From Streptomyces tuirus (GTDB taxonomy: Bacteria > Actinomycetota > Actinomycetes > Streptomycetales > Streptomycetaceae), in assembly GCA_018195615.1 (NCBI GenBank), contig JAGTPG010000001.1:248001-312000 (forward strand): 64,000 nucleotides of DNA. Direction: 5' to 3'. The notes under the pieces were generated by a model. That model had not been told where the DNA came from. It ran no database searches and worked only from the letters and a program-made list of their open reading frames with translations. The number at the start of each line of letters is the position of its first letter. The first letter of the stretch is position 1. Below are positions 63,424 to 64,000 of this stretch, one piece after another. The position numbers and the translations under genes were made by a program.

Positions 63424-64000
63424 CGGGCCGCCGGGCGCAGCCGCAGGCCCTGCATGCCGCCGTCGACGGCGAGCGAGGTGCCCGTGGTGGCGCCGGACAG
63501 CGGGCTCGCCAGGTAGGCGATGGCCCCCGCGACCTCGGCGGCGCCGACCAGGCGGCCGGTGGGCTGGCGGGCCTGAAGGGCGGCGCGTTCGGCGGCCGGG
63601 TCGGGTGCCGCGTCGAGGAGGCGGCCGACCCAGGGGGTGTCGACGGTGCCCGGGTTGACGCAGGTGACGCGGATGCCCTCGCGGACGTGGTCGGCGGCCA
63701 TGGCGAGGGTGAGGGAGTACACGGCGCCCTTGGTTGCGCTGTACAGGGCGCGCTGCGGGAGGCCGGCGGTGGCGGCGATGGAGCAGGTGTTGACGATCGC
63801 GGCGTGCGCGGAGGCGCGCAGGTGGGGCAGGCAGGCGCGGGCGGTGCGGACCATGCCGACGACGTTGACGTCGTAGACGCGGTGCCATTCGTCGTCGGGG
63901 TTGTCCTCGACGGTGCCCTGGGCGCCGATGCCCGCGTTGTTGACCAGGACGTCGAGCCCGCCGAGGTCGGTGACCGCGGCCGTCACGGCCTGGCGCACGG
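63420..64000 (-). CDS. Short-chain dehydrogenase/reductase, 5' part beyond window
   Basis: The visible 193 residues are the C-terminal three quarters of an SDR: GGLDVLVNNAGIGAQG, IVNTCSIAATAGLPQRALYS with ATKGAV (Ser-Tyr-Lys), VRVTCVNPGTVDTPWVGRLL and SGATTGTSLAVDGGMQGLRL. The Rossmann start lies beyond 64000. In L-fucose catabolism an SDR oxidises 2-keto-3-deoxy-L-fuconate, which suits the neighbours. The GTGA overlap ties it to the aldo/keto reductase. Confidence 0.85.
   Translation of the reverse strand, partial: VRQAVTAAVTDLGGLDVLVNNAGIGAQGTVEDNPDDEWHRVYDVNVVGMVRTARACLPHLRASAHAAIVNTCSIAATAGLPQRALYSATKGAVYSLTLAMAADHVREGIRVTCVNPGTVDTPWVGRLLDAAPDPAAERAALQARQPTGRLVGAAEVAGAIAYLASPLSGATTGTSLAVDGGMQGLRLRPAAR

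Overview
The window is GC-rich actinobacterial chromosome, almost certainly Streptomyces. Codon third positions are nearly all G or C, GTG starts are common, four-base ATGA/GTGA gene overlaps are frequent, and the gene content is typical: a SapA-like spore protein, the ergothioneine operon egtABCD, a class F sortase, an ECF sigma/zinc-finger anti-sigma pair, a SpoIIE-type phosphatase, a DUF574 methyltransferase and a PAS-GGDEF-EAL protein resembling RmdA. From memory the order resembles the SCO09xx region of S. coelicolor; this was not checked. No rRNA, tRNA, CRISPR array, insertion sequence or phage module was seen.

Layout. 1-3 kb: a cut-off methyltransferase, a zinc-ribbon membrane protein, a tandem P-loop kinase-like protein and a SapA-like secreted protein. 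3-6.7 kb: a PhyH dioxygenase with a small partner, a divergent AraC regulator and a secreted GH43-AbfB enzyme. 6.8-11.3 kb: amidase, NfeD-like/flotillin pair, an orphan MazF/PemK-like toxin and a decayed PARG-like pseudogene. 11.5-16.3 kb: egtABCD and a dodecin. 16.3-21.2 kb: lipoprotein, HAD phosphatase, secreted pectate lyase, DUF485/acetate-type symporter, and a zinc-free L32 ribosomal protein behind a Zur-like operator. 21.2-28.8 kb: a four-gene minus-strand operon encoding a caspase-NTPase, a WD40 protein, an alpha/beta hydrolase and a membrane NACHT NTPase. This is the strongest candidate for an undescribed conflict or cell-death system here. 28.9-34 kb: luciferase-like monooxygenase, UvrA paralogue, ornithine-lipid genes olsBA. 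34-41.7 kb: sdhCAB, divergent LysR regulator, RmdA-like protein and methyltransferase. 42-47 kb: an envelope cluster of lipoproteins, membrane proteins and a sortase. 47-54.3 kb: polysaccharide deacetylase, universal stress protein, PPOX protein, amino-acid permease, CapA-like protein and the sigma/anti-sigma group. 54.4-56.7 kb: an EACC1-caspase pair, a second caspase system. 56.7-64 kb: Fpg/Nei glycosylase, SpoIIE-type phosphatase, LMF-family membrane protein and an L-fucose/L-rhamnose-type catabolic operon.

A feature of the sequence itself matters to any reader. About 20 reading-frame breaks in 13 otherwise good genes all behave as one missing base, mostly inside G or C runs, and restoring the base gives full-length family members each time. 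I read these as homopolymer undercalls, so I list the genes as CDS with the break positions. The PARG-like gene at 10.6-11.3 kb is different: it carries opposite-phase shifts and an in-frame stop, so it looks like a genuine pseudogene.
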